Source: Dyella solisilvae
Lineage (GTDB): Bacteria; Pseudomonadota; Gammaproteobacteria; Xanthomonadales; Rhodanobacteraceae
Direction: 5' to 3'
DNA: 64,000 nucleotides
Assembly: GCF_003351225.1 (NCBI RefSeq)
Contig: NZ_QQSY01000001.1
Span: forward strand, 1,276,824-1,340,823
Below, one piece after another: positions 47,265-57,276 of this stretch. Numbering within the stretch: the stretch's first letter is position 1; each line of letters starts with the position of its first letter. The position numbers and the translations under genes are program-made. The notes beneath the pieces were generated by a model. The model was not told the origin of the DNA, ran no database searches, and saw only the letters and a list, made by a program, of their open reading frames with translations.

Positions 47265-47957
47265 TCAATGTCCTGGTTCGTCATTCCACAGCAGCTTGTG
47301 CAGCTGCAGTTGGAAACGCACGTCGAGCTTGTCGGCAATGATCCATTCGGCGAGCTCGCGCGGCTGGATCGCCCCATGCACCGGCGAGAACAGCACCATG
47401 CACTTGTCGACCAGCCCGTGCTCGGCAATCACCTCGCGCGCCCATTCGTAGTCGGCGCGACTGGCGATCACGATCTTCACCTGGTCATGCGGCAACAGCT
47501 GCTCGATGTTGGACCACAGGTTGCGCTTGGATTCGCCCGAATCCGGCGCCTTCAGGTCCATCACCTTGCGCACGCGTGGATCCACCAAAGACACATCGAG
47601 GGCGCCTGACGTCTCCAGCGACACGTCGTAACCGGCGTCACAAAGTTTCTTCAACAGGATCAGGCAGCGCTTTTGCGCGAGCGGCTCGCCACCGGTGACG
47701 CACACATGCCTTGCGCCGTGCGAGGCGACCTCGGCCACGATGTCGTCGATATCGCGCCAGTTGCCACCGTAGAACGAATACTCGGTATCGCACCACACGC
47801 AACGCAGCGGACAACCGGTAAGCCGCACGAACACCGTGCGCCAGCCGAGCGCATCGGCCTCGCCCTGGATCGAGTGGAAAATCTCGGTGATGCGCAGGCG
47901 CTCGGCGGATGCCTGCGCAGACGTGGTGGACGCCACGCTCGCGTTACTGCCGCTCAC
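47265..47957 (-). CDS. queE: 7-carboxy-7-deazaguanine synthase QueE
   Basis: Radical-SAM enzyme of 230 residues that contracts 6-carboxytetrahydropterin to 7-carboxy-7-deazaguanine. The N-terminal EIFHSIQGE strand is typical, and the radical-SAM cysteines occur in LTGCPLRCVWCDTEY, followed by a GGEP motif (VTGGEPLAQ). The cluster shows the C-x-x-x-C-x-x-C arrangement of the usual QueE. It starts seven bases after cpoB, so it extends the tol-pal operon; a 167-base gap separates it from queC. Confidence 0.95.
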   Translation of the reverse strand: MSGSNASVASTTSAQASAERLRITEIFHSIQGEADALGWRTVFVRLTGCPLRCVWCDTEYSFYGGNWRDIDDIVAEVASHGARHVCVTGGEPLAQKRCLILLKKLCDAGYDVSLETSGALDVSLVDPRVRKVMDLKAPDSGESKRNLWSNIEQLLPHDQVKIVIASRADYEWAREVIAEHGLVDKCMVLFSPVHGAIQPRELAEWIIADKLDVRFQLQLHKLLWNDEPGH

Positions 47958-47964
47958 GACACCC

Positions 47965-48870
47965 TCAGTTGGCCGTCTGCGATTGCAGGCGGCGCAAACG
48001 TTCCTGGGCCAGCTTGGCGGCGTTGGAGCCCGGGTACTTGGTGGTGACGGACTTCAACGTGGCCTTGCCGGCATCGACCTGCTTGAGCTCGATCTGGCTA
48101 TAGCCGGCCTTGAGCATGGCATCCGGAGCCTTCTCGCTCTGCGGGAACTGGCTCAGCAAGGTCTGGAAAGCTTCCAGCGCCACCTGGTAGTTCGTCGTGA
48201 CGTAGTACGACTCGCCAAGCCAGTAATACGCATTGGGCAGCAGCGGACTGTCGGGGTACTGCTGGATGAAGCTGCGGAAACCACGCGAAGCGGTCGCGTA
48301 ATCGCCAGCGCGAAGCGCCTTGAAAGCTTCGTCATAGGCGGCCTGCGCGCCAGCCGGATTGGCCGGCGCCGCGCCCTTCTTGCCTGCGGTCGCGGCTGTG
48401 GCGGTCGCGGCCGCCCCCGTGGCTGCCGCGGCCTTGCCCGCGGCGCCGGCATCAGGGGACGCAGGCGGAGTGGCCGCCGCGCCCGGAGCCGCCGCCGGGT
48501 TCGCGTTGTTGGCGGCATTGCCGGGATTGCCCGCCGCTGCACTGGCGCCACCTTCGAGGCGGCCGATGCGCGAATCGAAATCCGTGGCCTGCGCCTTGTT
48601 CTTGTCGTTTGCTTCCTGCAGCTGATGCTGCAGTTCTTCGATCTGGCCCTGCATCTGCTGCAACTGCGATTGCAGCGCCTGCACCTGATTGACCAGCGTG
48701 GTGCCGCCCTGATTCTGGTTTTGCGCCTGCTGCTCCAGTCGCGACACGCGGTCGGCGAGGCTGAGGCGCGAATCCTGCGCAAATGCCGGGACACCAAAAA
48801 GCATGGCGGACGCGATTGCGCCCGCCATGCCCATCCTGGCCGTGAAGCTGTTAGCCAGTCGCTTCTTCAT
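47965..48870 (-). CDS. cpoB: tol-pal system protein YbgF/CpoB
   Basis: Periplasmic protein of 301 residues that links the Tol system to peptidoglycan synthesis during division. A signal peptide (cleavage near PAFAQ) is followed by a trimerising coiled coil (SRLEQQAQNQNQ to about residue 90), a long Ala/Gly/Pro-rich linker (about 105-170) and TPR repeats (AYDEAFKALRAGDYATASRGF, PNAYYWLGESYY). The linker is longer and more alanine-rich than in E. coli. Its ATG overlaps the pal stop by one base (TAATG). Confidence 0.93.
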   Translation of the reverse strand: MKKRLANSFTARMGMAGAIASAMLFGVPAFAQDSRLSLADRVSRLEQQAQNQNQGGTTLVNQVQALQSQLQQMQGQIEELQHQLQEANDKNKAQATDFDSRIGRLEGGASAAAGNPGNAANNANPAAAPGAAATPPASPDAGAAGKAAAATGAAATATAATAGKKGAAPANPAGAQAAYDEAFKALRAGDYATASRGFRSFIQQYPDSPLLPNAYYWLGESYYVTTNYQVALEAFQTLLSQFPQSEKAPDAMLKAGYSQIELKQVDAGKATLKSVTTKYPGSNAAKLAQERLRRLQSQTAN

Positions 48871-49376
48871 TACTTCGCCGTGTAGACGATCTCGACGCGA
48901 CGGTTCTTGCTCCAGCAGTCTTCGTTGTGCTCACGGCACACCGGCTTTTCCTTGCCGAACGAGATCACGCTGATCTGGCTGGCCGAACCACCGTTCGACT
49001 GCAGGGCGCTGGACACGGCGTTGCCGCGGCGCTCACCCAGGCCGAGGTTGTACTCGCGGGTACCGCGCTCGTCGGTGTGGCCTTCCAGGCGGATCTGCGC
49101 CATCGGGCGATCCTGCAGGTACTTGGCGTGGCAAGCCATGATCTGCTGGAACTCAGGACGGATTTCGTACTTGTCGAAATCGAAGTACACGACGCGCTGA
49201 CGCAGGCAGGCGTCGGTATCGAGATCAGCCGGAGTGAACTTGTTGCTCACCGGGGCCGGGGTGGTCACCGGAGCCTGCTCCGGAGCCGGCTGCGGCTTGA
49301 CTTCCTGCTTCTTCGAGCATGCGGCCGCGCCAACGCAGAGCAGGGCGACCAGGGCGACGCGAACGGTCTTATTCAT
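48870..49376 (-). CDS. pal: peptidoglycan-associated lipoprotein Pal
   Basis: Outer-membrane lipoprotein of 168 residues that binds peptidoglycan and TolB. The lipobox VGAAAC marks lipidation of the Cys at about residue 20. After a Pro-rich linker comes the OmpA-like domain with VYFDFDKYEI, the peptidoglycan-binding LEGHTDERGTREYNLGLGERR and a C-terminal NRRVEIVYTAK. ATG 49376 is the start; the longer frame to 49502 lacks a signal. The 249-base gap before it may hold a separate promoter. Confidence 0.96.
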   Translation of the reverse strand: MNKTVRVALVALLCVGAAACSKKQEVKPQPAPEQAPVTTPAPVSNKFTPADLDTDACLRQRVVYFDFDKYEIRPEFQQIMACHAKYLQDRPMAQIRLEGHTDERGTREYNLGLGERRGNAVSSALQSNGGSASQISVISFGKEKPVCREHNEDCWSKNRRVEIVYTAK

Positions 49377-49625
49377 GGTGGACGTTCCTTCAAACAGGTT
49401 TGAGTTCCGACAGTCAATATTGATTGCGGTTTCGGGACAGTTTTCGCCGGTGAACCGGCTGTTATTTTGACATTTTGCTGCCGACGGCGCGCTGTCTCGC
49501 AACCGCCTGACCCACCAGCCGCGACGGAGTGTCGCGGCCGGTAAGCTTTTAGATCCGGAGTGTCGTTTGTGGCTTCACGCCCGGATCACATGACCGTGAC
49601 GCTCGCGCGTCACGGCATGAACTGG

Positions 49626-50948
49626 TCAACGCTGCCGATAAGGACCCCAGGCCGGCTCGCGAACGTCACCGTCGGCCAGCACAAGGCGCTGCCGCACCAG
49701 ACCATCGGCGGACACGGCGTAAAGGACACCGCGCCTGCCTTCGGAGGCGGCGTACAGCAGCATGCTGGCATTGGGCGCGAAACTCGGAGTTTCATCGATC
49801 GGACCCGGCGAGATGAAGCGCACCTGCCCACCCAGACTGCGATCCATAATGGCAATACGATACACGTTCCCGTTGCCCTGCACCATGGCGATCTGCTTGC
49901 CGTCGTAGCTGATCGAGGCGTTGGCGTTGAACTGGCCCTGGAACGTGATGCGGTCAGCCGCGCCGCCGGTAGCCGGCATCTGATAGAGCTGCGGGCGACC
50001 CGAACGGTCCGAGGTCCAGATGATGCTTTGGCCGTCCGGGGTCCAGCGCGGCTCAGTGTCGATGCCCAGGTTGTTGGTCAGGCGGGTCTGCTGGCGCGAA
50101 CCCAGGTCCATCACGTAGATCTCGGGGTTGCCTTCATAGGACAGGGCGAGCGCCAGCTTGCTGCCGTCAGGCGAAAAGGACGGAGCGCCGTTGATGCCCT
50201 TGGCGCGAGCCGAGACCAGCTGACGCGAACCGGTGGTGATGTCCTGCACGTAGATCGCCGAATTGCCGCTTTCGAACGACACGTAGGCGATCTTGCTACC
50301 GTCCGGCGACCATGCCGGCGACAGCAGCGCCTCACGCGAACGGGCCACCACTTGCGGGTTGTAGCCGTCAGAATCGGCCACGATCAGCGAATAGGTCGTG
50401 TTGTTACCCGTACCCACTGCGGTGATGTAGGAAATGCGGGTCCAGAACGCGCCGCGCACGCCGGTGATCTTCTCGTAGATGGCATCGGCGATCTGGTGGG
50501 CGACGCTGCGCAGGTCGCCGGCCGGGGCGGTATACGCCTGCGCCAGGAGGCTCTGCTGGCGGTTGACGTCCCACAGTTCGTACTCGACCTTGAGCATGCC
50601 GCCGCCCGCATCACTGATGCGGCCCACGGTGATGTAGTCCTGCTTGAGCAGGCGCCAGGTGGCGAAATTGATGTCCGCGCCCTTGGACGGGTTTTCCACG
50701 ATTTCGCTCTTGGCCAACGAGCGGAACTTGCCGGATCGATTGAAATCGTTCCGCATGACGTCGGCTATGTCGGTCGCCAATGGCGCGCCGCCAGCCTGGG
50801 CGAACGGCACGACCACAATCGGCGTGGCCGACTTGGTGACACCTTCGACAGTGCCGGTCAGGGCCTGCGACTGAGCGGAGGCCATGCCTGCAAACAGCAG
50901 GCCAAGGAGACCAAGCAATAGGATTAGATACCGGGACGGCTTCTTCAT
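49626..50948 (-). CDS. tolB: Tol-Pal system beta-propeller protein TolB
   Basis: Periplasmic protein of 440 residues. A signal peptide (cleavage near GMASAQ) leads to the N-terminal domain that carries the TolA-binding region and a six-bladed propeller with WD-like repeats: SPAWSPDGSKIAYVSF, APSFSPDGSKLAL, EPRWTPDGQSIIWTSDRSG. Binds Pal and TolA. Separated by 11 bases from tolA and clearly in the same operon. Confidence 0.97.
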   Translation of the reverse strand: MKKPSRYLILLLGLLGLLFAGMASAQSQALTGTVEGVTKSATPIVVVPFAQAGGAPLATDIADVMRNDFNRSGKFRSLAKSEIVENPSKGADINFATWRLLKQDYITVGRISDAGGGMLKVEYELWDVNRQQSLLAQAYTAPAGDLRSVAHQIADAIYEKITGVRGAFWTRISYITAVGTGNNTTYSLIVADSDGYNPQVVARSREALLSPAWSPDGSKIAYVSFESGNSAIYVQDITTGSRQLVSARAKGINGAPSFSPDGSKLALALSYEGNPEIYVMDLGSRQQTRLTNNLGIDTEPRWTPDGQSIIWTSDRSGRPQLYQMPATGGAADRITFQGQFNANASISYDGKQIAMVQGNGNVYRIAIMDRSLGGQVRFISPGPIDETPSFAPNASMLLYAASEGRRGVLYAVSADGLVRQRLVLADGDVREPAWGPYRQR

Positions 50949-50959
50949 AACGTGCTCAC

Positions 50960-51900
50960 CTATGGCTTGAAATACATGTCAACGTTGCGACTGAACACAC
51001 TCTCAAATCCCTTGTAAGGCAATGTGTTGGCCCGCATCGCAGCATCTTCGACAGACTTTTTCCCCGCGTCGTCGAAGGGGCAGCTTGAATCGACCTTGGC
51101 GCTCACCACCTGCCCACCGGGCAGCTGGACGATATGGAGCAGGCACTGCTGATTGGCGGGAATGTTATCCGGCCCGACCCAATTCTGTTTGAGCACATTC
51201 TGAATAGCCGCCTGATACTGCGCACGAAGGCTGTTGTCCGGGCCGTTCTGGCCGGTCTGCCGCTGGGCCGCATTGGGCAAATCCGGCAGGCCATTGTCCT
51301 GTGCGTTCTTCAGGTCTTCCATCTGCTGCTTGGCCTGCTTGGCCTTGTTCTGCGCCTGCTTGGTCTGCTGGTCAGCCGCGTCCATCTTGGCGAACAGCTC
51401 GTCGAGCTGCTTCTGGCGCTCGAGCTTCTGCTTGGCCGCCTGGGCGTCCAATTCGGCTGCGCGCTGCTTCTGCTTCTCTTCCTGCTCCCGCTTGGCGTCC
51501 TCGGCCTTCTGCGCAGCGTCGGCCACCACCTTCTCCTGGTCGATGACATCAGGATGCTCGGGCGGCGGCGGCAGGGTCTTCACCTTGGGCGTCTCTTCCG
51601 AAGGCGGCGGCGGGATGCTGGGCGGCGGCGGTACGGTATTGGGGATCGGCTTGGCCGGCGTCGACTTCGGCGGCGGCGCCGCGGTGGGGCCGACCAGCGT
51701 CGCCTCGATGATCTCACCCGCCAGCTGCACCGGCTTGGCGCAGGTGATCGGGTTCCAGCTCTCCGGCAAATGCAGTGTCGTGAACAGCGTCTCGTAGAAC
51801 GAGCACGGCACCACCGCGAGGGCCAGAAAGCCCACGATGCCTAGATGAAGGATGGCGGAGAGGATGACCGCCTTGGACGTGCCCTTAGGGGAGTCGGACC

Positions 51901-51904
<4 letters not shown>
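50960..51904 (-). CDS. tolA: cell envelope integrity protein TolA
   Basis: A 314-residue inner-membrane protein that reaches across the periplasm. The N-terminal TM helix (about residues 12-32), a Pro-rich stretch (PPPPSIPPPPSEETPK), a long charged helix of Lys/Glu/Gln/Ala (about 130-210), and a C-terminal TonB-like domain from QYQAAIQNVLKQNWV are visible. The central helix is shorter than that of E. coli TolA. Start overlaps the tolR stop by four bases. Confidence 0.94.
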
Positions 51905-52338
<434 letters not shown>

Positions 52339-52350
52339 GACTGAAGGCCC

Positions 52351-53037
52351 TCAGGCGGCCGCGTCGTCGGTCTGGATCTGCCGCTGCAGCACCGAGGAGA
52401 ACTCTTCCTGGAAGACCTCGTAGCGGGAAGCGACACGCTCGACCTTGTTGGCGAAGCGGTTGTACGCCCACACCGCCGGGATCGCGGCGAACAGGCCCAT
52501 GGCGGTGGCGATCAGCGCTTCGGAAATGTGCGGGGCGACCACGGCGATGGTCACGTCCTTCATTTCGCCCAGGCCCTGGAAGGCGCCCATGATGCCGATC
52601 ACCGTGCCGAACAGGCCGACGTAGGGGCTTATCGAGCCGACGTTGGCGAGGAACTCCAGGTTGCGCTCCAGGCGGCCGATCTCTCGGGTGCCAGCCACGC
52701 GCATGGCGCGCTCGGAACCTTCGATGACCACGCGCATGTCGTGCACGCGGCGCTGGCGCTGGCGCACGAACTCGCGGAAGCCCGACTCGAACACGTTCTC
52801 CATGCCGCCGTTCTCGCCGCGGTTGCTGACCTCGCGGAACAGCTGGGCCAGGTCGGCGCCGGACCAGAAGCGCTCCTCGAAGCTCTCGGCCTCTTCCATC
52901 GCCGCCTTCAGCTGCGAAACCTTGCGGATGATGATGACCCACGAGAGGAAGGAGAGCACGAGCAGCACCAGCATGACGAGCTGGACGAGGATGCTCGCGT
53001 CAGCGATCAGCTTGAAAATGTTCAATCCACCGTTCAT
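52351..53037 (-). CDS. tolQ: proton channel protein TolQ
   Basis: The 228-residue MotA/TolQ/ExbB-type subunit with three membrane helices. N-terminal helix (LVQLVMLVLLVLSFLSWVIII), the large cytoplasmic loop with ERFWSGADLAQLF, and helices 2-3 with PYVGLFGTVIGIMGAF and the conserved ISEALIATAMGLFAAIPAVW. It energises TolA for outer-membrane constriction during division. Confidence 0.97.
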   Translation of the reverse strand: MNGGLNIFKLIADASILVQLVMLVLLVLSFLSWVIIIRKVSQLKAAMEEAESFEERFWSGADLAQLFREVSNRGENGGMENVFESGFREFVRQRQRRVHDMRVVIEGSERAMRVAGTREIGRLERNLEFLANVGSISPYVGLFGTVIGIMGAFQGLGEMKDVTIAVVAPHISEALIATAMGLFAAIPAVWAYNRFANKVERVASRYEVFQEEFSSVLQRQIQTDDAAA

Positions 53038-53071
53038 TGCTCGAAGGTTCTCCAGCGCACGTACTTAAAAA

Positions 53072-53482
53072 TTATGGGGAAAGGCCGGGAATGAAATCGG
53101 CCGGAATCTGCACCGGTCGCATGCGGTTGACGTCGACACACGCCACGCGCACTTTCGCGCGGATCAGTTCCGCGCCGTCCGCCCGGCGGATCGTCTGGGC
53201 GAAAAGGATACTGGCTGCGCGCCTTTCTTTGACTTCGACGCTCACCGTCAGTTCATCATCCAGCAGGGCCGCGCGCAGGAAATCGATCTGCATCTCGCGG
53301 ACCATGAAGGCCAGCCCGGTGGCCTCCTTGTAGGCCAACTGGCTGATGCCCATGGCGCGCAGCCACTCGCTGCGGGCGCGCTCCATGAAACGGAGGTAGC
53401 TGGCGTGGTAGACGACGCCGCCGGCGTCCGTGTCCTCCCAATAGACGCGGACGGGCCAGGTGAAGGGCTGCTGCTCGGTCAT
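53072..53482 (-). CDS. ybgC: tol-pal system-associated acyl-CoA thioesterase YbgC
   Basis: Hotdog-fold thioesterase of 136 residues. The 4-hydroxybenzoyl-CoA-thioesterase-type motif YWEDTDAGGVVYHASYLRFMERAR is present in parts: the catalytic Asp in DTDAGGVVYH and the helix YLRFMERARSEWL. It precedes tolQ by 34 bases, the usual place in gammaproteobacterial tol operons, and acts in phospholipid metabolism at the inner membrane. Confidence 0.94.
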   Translation of the reverse strand: MTEQQPFTWPVRVYWEDTDAGGVVYHASYLRFMERARSEWLRAMGISQLAYKEATGLAFMVREMQIDFLRAALLDDELTVSVEVKERRAASILFAQTIRRADGAELIRAKVRVACVDVNRMRPVQIPADFIPGLSP

Positions 53483-53623
53483 GGGGCGTGTCTATTCGAA
53501 ATCGGGGTGACGGGACGTTGGACGCCCTCGGGGCAGCGACCGGAATGCATGTGGCCTCTGGCCACCAGACGCGAAGGGGCAGGCCCGGCTTTGACGCCCG
53601 TGCCTCCGCCCCATGGCCCCCGC

Positions 53624-54670
53624 TCAAACATCGTTGTTGCCGGTGAACAGGTCCGCCGCCATCGGCTGCCGAGGCGGCGGGGTCAGCCCCAGGTGGCGCC
53701 ATGCCTTGGCGCTGGCCATGCGGCCGCGCGCGGTACGCACCAGGAAACCCTGCTGGATCAGATAAGGCTCGACCACGTCTTCCAGCGTGCCTCGGTCCTC
53801 GCTGAGGGCCGCGGCCAGTGATTCCACGCCCACCGGGCCGCCATCGAAACTTTCGATGATGGTGGAGAGCAGGCGGCGATCCAGATCGTCGAAACCCTCG
53901 GCATCGACTTTGAGCATGTCGGTCGCGGCGCGCGCCACATCCCGGGTGATGTGCCCGCCGGCGCGCACTTCAGCGTAGTCGCGTACACGTCGCAGCAGGC
54001 GGTTGGCGATACGCGGCGTGCCGCGCGAACGGCGCGCGATTTCCTGCGCCCCTTCCGGCTCGCACGCGATGCCGAGGATGCGCGCCGAACGGCGCACGAT
54101 CGCCGTGAGCTCGTCGGGCGTATAGAACTCCAAACGCTGCACGATGCCGAATCGGTCGCGCAACGGCGCCGTCAGCAGGCCGGCGCGCGTCGTGGCGCCG
54201 ATCAAAGTGAAGGGCGGCAGGTCCAGCTTGATCGAGCGGGCCGCCGGTCCCTCACCGATCATGATGTCGATCTGGAAGTCCTCCATCGCGGGATAGAGCA
54301 CTTCCTCCACCACCGGCGAGAGGCGATGGATCTCGTCCACGAACAGCACGTCATGCGGCTCGAGGTTGGTCAGCAGCGCCGCCAGATCCCCTGCCCGCTC
54401 CAGCACCGGGCCGGAGGTGGAGCGCACGTTGACCCCCAGTTCGTTGGCGATCACATGACTCAGCGTGGTCTTGCCCAGGCCCGGGGGACCAAAGATCAGC
54501 ACATGGTCCAGCGCCCCGCCACGCTTCTTGGCCGCCTCGATGTAGATCGACAGCTGCTCGCGCACCGCCTCCTGGCCCAGGTATTCGGCCAGCCGCTTGG
54601 GTCGAATGGAGGCCTCCAGTGCCTCGTCATCCATGTGGGCGGCGGCAGTCACGATGCGGTGGTCGGTCAT
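53624..54670 (-). CDS. ruvB: Holliday junction branch migration helicase RuvB
   Basis: A 348-residue AAA+ motor of the RuvAB complex. Walker [11 protein letters not shown], Walker B with VDEIHRL, sensor 1 in [11 protein letters not shown], and the C-terminal winged-helix domain ending in the [12 protein letters not shown] region. Usually it directly follows ruvA; here it is separated from ruvA by kup and a 700-base repeat region, so it must have its own promoter. Followed on the same strand by ybgC. Confidence 0.98.
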   Translation of the reverse strand: MTDHRIVTAAAHMDDEALEASIRPKRLAEYLGQEAVREQLSIYIEAAKKRGGALDHVLIFGPPGLGKTTLSHVIANELGVNVRSTSGPVLERAGDLAALLTNLEPHDVLFVDEIHRLSPVVEEVLYPAMEDFQIDIMIGEGPAARSIKLDLPPFTLIGATTRAGLLTAPLRDRFGIVQRLEFYTPDELTAIVRRSARILGIACEPEGAQEIARRSRGTPRIANRLLRRVRDYAEVRAGGHITRDVARAATDMLKVDAEGFDDLDRRLLSTIIESFDGGPVGVESLAAALSEDRGTLEDVVEPYLIQQGFLVRTARGRMASAKAWRHLGLTPPPRQPMAADLFTGNNDV

Positions 54671-54804
54671 AGGTGCGCATTATGGCAGCGCTTGGGTTGC
54701 AGCGGCGCGGCACGGGGCGGGATTTCGGGGCCGGATGCGAGCTCTCGGAGGAAATGCGATTGGCCGGACGGGAAGTGTGAGGCAAGCGCGCCCCCTCTCC
54801 CCAG

Positions 54805-54827
54805 CCCTCTCCCACAAGGGGAGAGGG
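54805..54827. repeat. CCCTCTCCC-type palindrome
   Basis: ccctctccc (54805-54813) pairs with gggagaggg (54819-54827) around acaag. A related palindrome precedes pyrF at 9-31, and a degenerate one lies near 38735-38790, just left of repeat copy 1. Confidence 0.6.
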
Positions 54828-54866
54828 AGCGAAGAGCGGAGCGGCTCGACATCGTGCGGGTCGCGG

Positions 54867-55317
54867 CTTTAAGTCCTCAGCACCGCGCCGCCCCGCGGTG
54901 TAGACGCTGTCCGTGAGGTAGCACGCGACGAATTCGGCTTGCCGCTGTCATCGGCGCTTGTATGCCGGGCAGCGCTGCGCCCCCTCTTCGCTAGGGCGCG
55001 TTGCGGGGTAGCCGCTGTGCCTGAGGTACCACGTCACCGATCCGGCTGGCCACAGTCGTCCAGGCTTGTATTCCGCATATCGCTGCGAGCCTGTCAGGCC
55101 ATTTCTTTGGGTTACTTTTCTTTGGGCCAGCAAAGAAAAGTGACTCGAGCGCCGGCAGGCGGTCGAAACGCCCGCCGCGTAGGCGGCAAGCTGGCAATAA
55201 CGCCGAACAGAGAGCGGAAAGCCAAAGTCACTGGATCCCAGCTTTCGCTGGGATGACGGGCTTGGGGGCGTGAGGCAAGAATGCTTTTGGGGGCCGCCCT
55301 ATGGGCGTTCTGCGCGC
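54867..55317 (+). repeat. long direct repeat, copy 2 of 2
   Basis: Same orientation and gap-free alignment to 38825-39275 (offset 16,042). Bases 54970-55161 read as identical to the first copy; the segment 55188-55222 has diverged. It lies downstream of the 3' end of kup as copy 1 lies downstream of the 3' end of the fusion gene, both minus strand. So the repeat has the same orientation relative to the gene it follows. Confidence 0.9.
55231..55259. repeat. REP-like stem-loop (GGATCC subtype)
   Basis: Half-unit ctggatcccag ... ctgggatgacgg, nearly identical to the one at 39189 and preceded by the same aaagtca. Confidence 0.75.
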
Positions 55318-55371
55318 GTCACGGCCACCCTGCCCGCACCGTGATGAAGGGCAAGAGCGCGTCAGGCCACC

Positions 55372-57273
55372 TCAAATCTCAACCTGCGCGCCCAACTCGA
55401 TCAGGCGATTGCCCGGAATCTGGAAAAACGCCGTAGCCGGCAGCGCGTTGCGCGCCATGAAGGCGAACAGCTTGTCTCGCCAGAGCGCCATGCCCGGGCG
55501 CTTCGCGTCGGCGATGATGGTCTCGCGCGACAGGAAGAAGGTGGTGTCCATCATGTCGAACGGCAGGCCGACCTTCGAACACTTGGTCAGCGCCTGCGGG
55601 ATGTTCGGGTCCTCCGCGAAGCCAAAGCGCAGCTCCAGGCCGTAGAAGTCACCGCCCAGCTCGCTGATCTCGATGCGCTCGCCCGGATCGGCGGTGGGGG
55701 TTTCCAGCATTTCAACCGTCAGCAGCACGTTGCGCTCGTGCAGCACCTTGTTGTGCTTGAGATTGTGCAGCAGCGCGTGCGGCACGCCGTGCTGGTTGGC
55801 GGTGAGGAACACCGCCGTGCCCGGCACGCGCAGCGGCGGATGCTCGGCAATGTTCTCGATGAACGGCTCCAGCGCCAGGCCGGACTGCTTGATCTCGCGC
55901 ACCACCAGCTCGCGACCGCGGCGCCAGGTGGTCATCACGATGAACACGCCCACGCCCAGCACGAGCGGGAACCAGCCGCCGTATTCGATCTTGATCAGGT
56001 TGGCGCCGAGGAACGAGAAGTCGATGGCCAACAGGCACATGCCGGCCACCATCACGGCGAGGCGGCTCCAGTTCCACTGCCGGCGCGCCACGATCAGCGC
56101 CAGGATGGTGGTGATGGTCATGGTGCCGGTCACCGCGATGCCGTAGGCCGCGCTCAGGTTGTCCGAACTGCGGAAGCCGAGCACCGCCGCCAGCACCATC
56201 ACCAGCAGGAAGTTGTTCACCCACGGCACGAAGATCTGGCCGGACATCTCACGCGAGGTGTGCACCACCGGCATGCGCATGGAATAGCCGAGCGACATCG
56301 CCTCGCGCGTCATGGAGAACGCGCCGGAGATCACGGCCTGCGAGGCGATCACCGTGGCCACCGTGGCCAGGGCGATCATCGGATACAGCAGCGGCTCGGG
56401 GGTGAGCTTGAAGAAGGGGCTGTCGATGGCGTCCGGATGCTGAAGCAGCAGCGCGCCCTGGCCGAAGTAGTTGAGCACCAGCGCCGGCAGCACGAAGCTG
56501 AACCAGGCCAGGCGGATCGGCTGCTTGCCGAAATGACCCATGTCCGCGTACAGCGCCTCGGCGCCGGTGAGCGCCAGCACCACGCCACCGAGCGCGATGA
56601 AGGCCTGAAAGCCATGGGTGAAGAAGAACTTCACCCCGTAGTACGGGTTGAGCGCCAGCAGCACGTGAGGGTTCTGCGCCACCATGTGGGCGCCGAGCAG
56701 TGCGATGACGATGAACCACACCACCATCACCGGCCCGAACAGCTTGCCCACCCGCTCGGTGCCATGCCGTTGCAGCGCGAACAGGAAGAACAGGATCACC
56801 GCGGTGATCGGCACCACCCAGCGATCCAGGTGCGGCGCCGCCACCTTCACGCCTTCAACCGCCGACAGCACCGAGATGGCCGGCGTGATCACGCCGTCGC
56901 CATAGAACAGCGAGGCGCCGAAGATGCCGATGATGGCCAGCAGCCAGCGCTGGCGGGCGTCGCCCTTCACGCTGCGCAAAGCCAGGGCAAGCAGCGCCAT
57001 GATGCCGCCCTCGCCCTTGTTGTCGGCGCGCATGATGAACACCACGTACTTCAGCGAGACCACGATGATCTGCGCCCAGAAAATCAACGACAGCACGCCG
57101 TAGATGCTTTCCGGGGTCGGCTTCATGCCCTCGTGGCTGAGCGTGGTCTGCAGCGTGTACAGCGGGCTGGTGCCGATGTCGCCGTAAACCACGCCGATGG
57201 CGCCCAGCGCCAGGGCTGCCAGGCGTTTCTTGGCGTCGGCTTCGGAAAGGCCGTGGCTGGAATCCGGGGTCAC
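55372..57273 (-). CDS. kup: Kup-type low-affinity potassium uptake protein
   Basis: Inner-membrane potassium/proton symporter of 633 residues, about twelve TM helices and a cytoplasmic C-terminal domain of about 180 residues. The KUP signature GVVYGDIGTSPLYT is at residues 27-40, and YGDGVITPAISVLSAVEG follows. It starts three bases before the ruvA stop side on the same strand, so it is read together with ruvC-ruvA, and it breaks the usual ruvA-ruvB neighbourhood. Confidence 0.95.
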   Translation of the reverse strand: MTPDSSHGLSEADAKKRLAALALGAIGVVYGDIGTSPLYTLQTTLSHEGMKPTPESIYGVLSLIFWAQIIVVSLKYVVFIMRADNKGEGGIMALLALALRSVKGDARQRWLLAIIGIFGASLFYGDGVITPAISVLSAVEGVKVAAPHLDRWVVPITAVILFFLFALQRHGTERVGKLFGPVMVVWFIVIALLGAHMVAQNPHVLLALNPYYGVKFFFTHGFQAFIALGGVVLALTGAEALYADMGHFGKQPIRLAWFSFVLPALVLNYFGQGALLLQHPDAIDSPFFKLTPEPLLYPMIALATVATVIASQAVISGAFSMTREAMSLGYSMRMPVVHTSREMSGQIFVPWVNNFLLVMVLAAVLGFRSSDNLSAAYGIAVTGTMTITTILALIVARRQWNWSRLAVMVAGMCLLAIDFSFLGANLIKIEYGGWFPLVLGVGVFIVMTTWRRGRELVVREIKQSGLALEPFIENIAEHPPLRVPGTAVFLTANQHGVPHALLHNLKHNKVLHERNVLLTVEMLETPTADPGERIEISELGGDFYGLELRFGFAEDPNIPQALTKCSKVGLPFDMMDTTFFLSRETIIADAKRPGMALWRDKLFAFMARNALPATAFFQIPGNRLIELGAQVEI

Positions 57274-57276
57274 GTG

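Larger units (their letters stand above)
54671..55371. other. intergenic region with the second repeat copy
   Basis: The 701 bases between kup (ending at 55372) and ruvB (starting at 54670) hold copy 2 of the long repeat (54867-55317), a CCCTCTCCC-type hairpin (arms 54805-54813 and 54819-54827), the AT-rich hairpin at 55114 and a REP-like unit at 55231. It must also contain the ruvB promoter. No gene is credible here. Confidence 0.7.
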
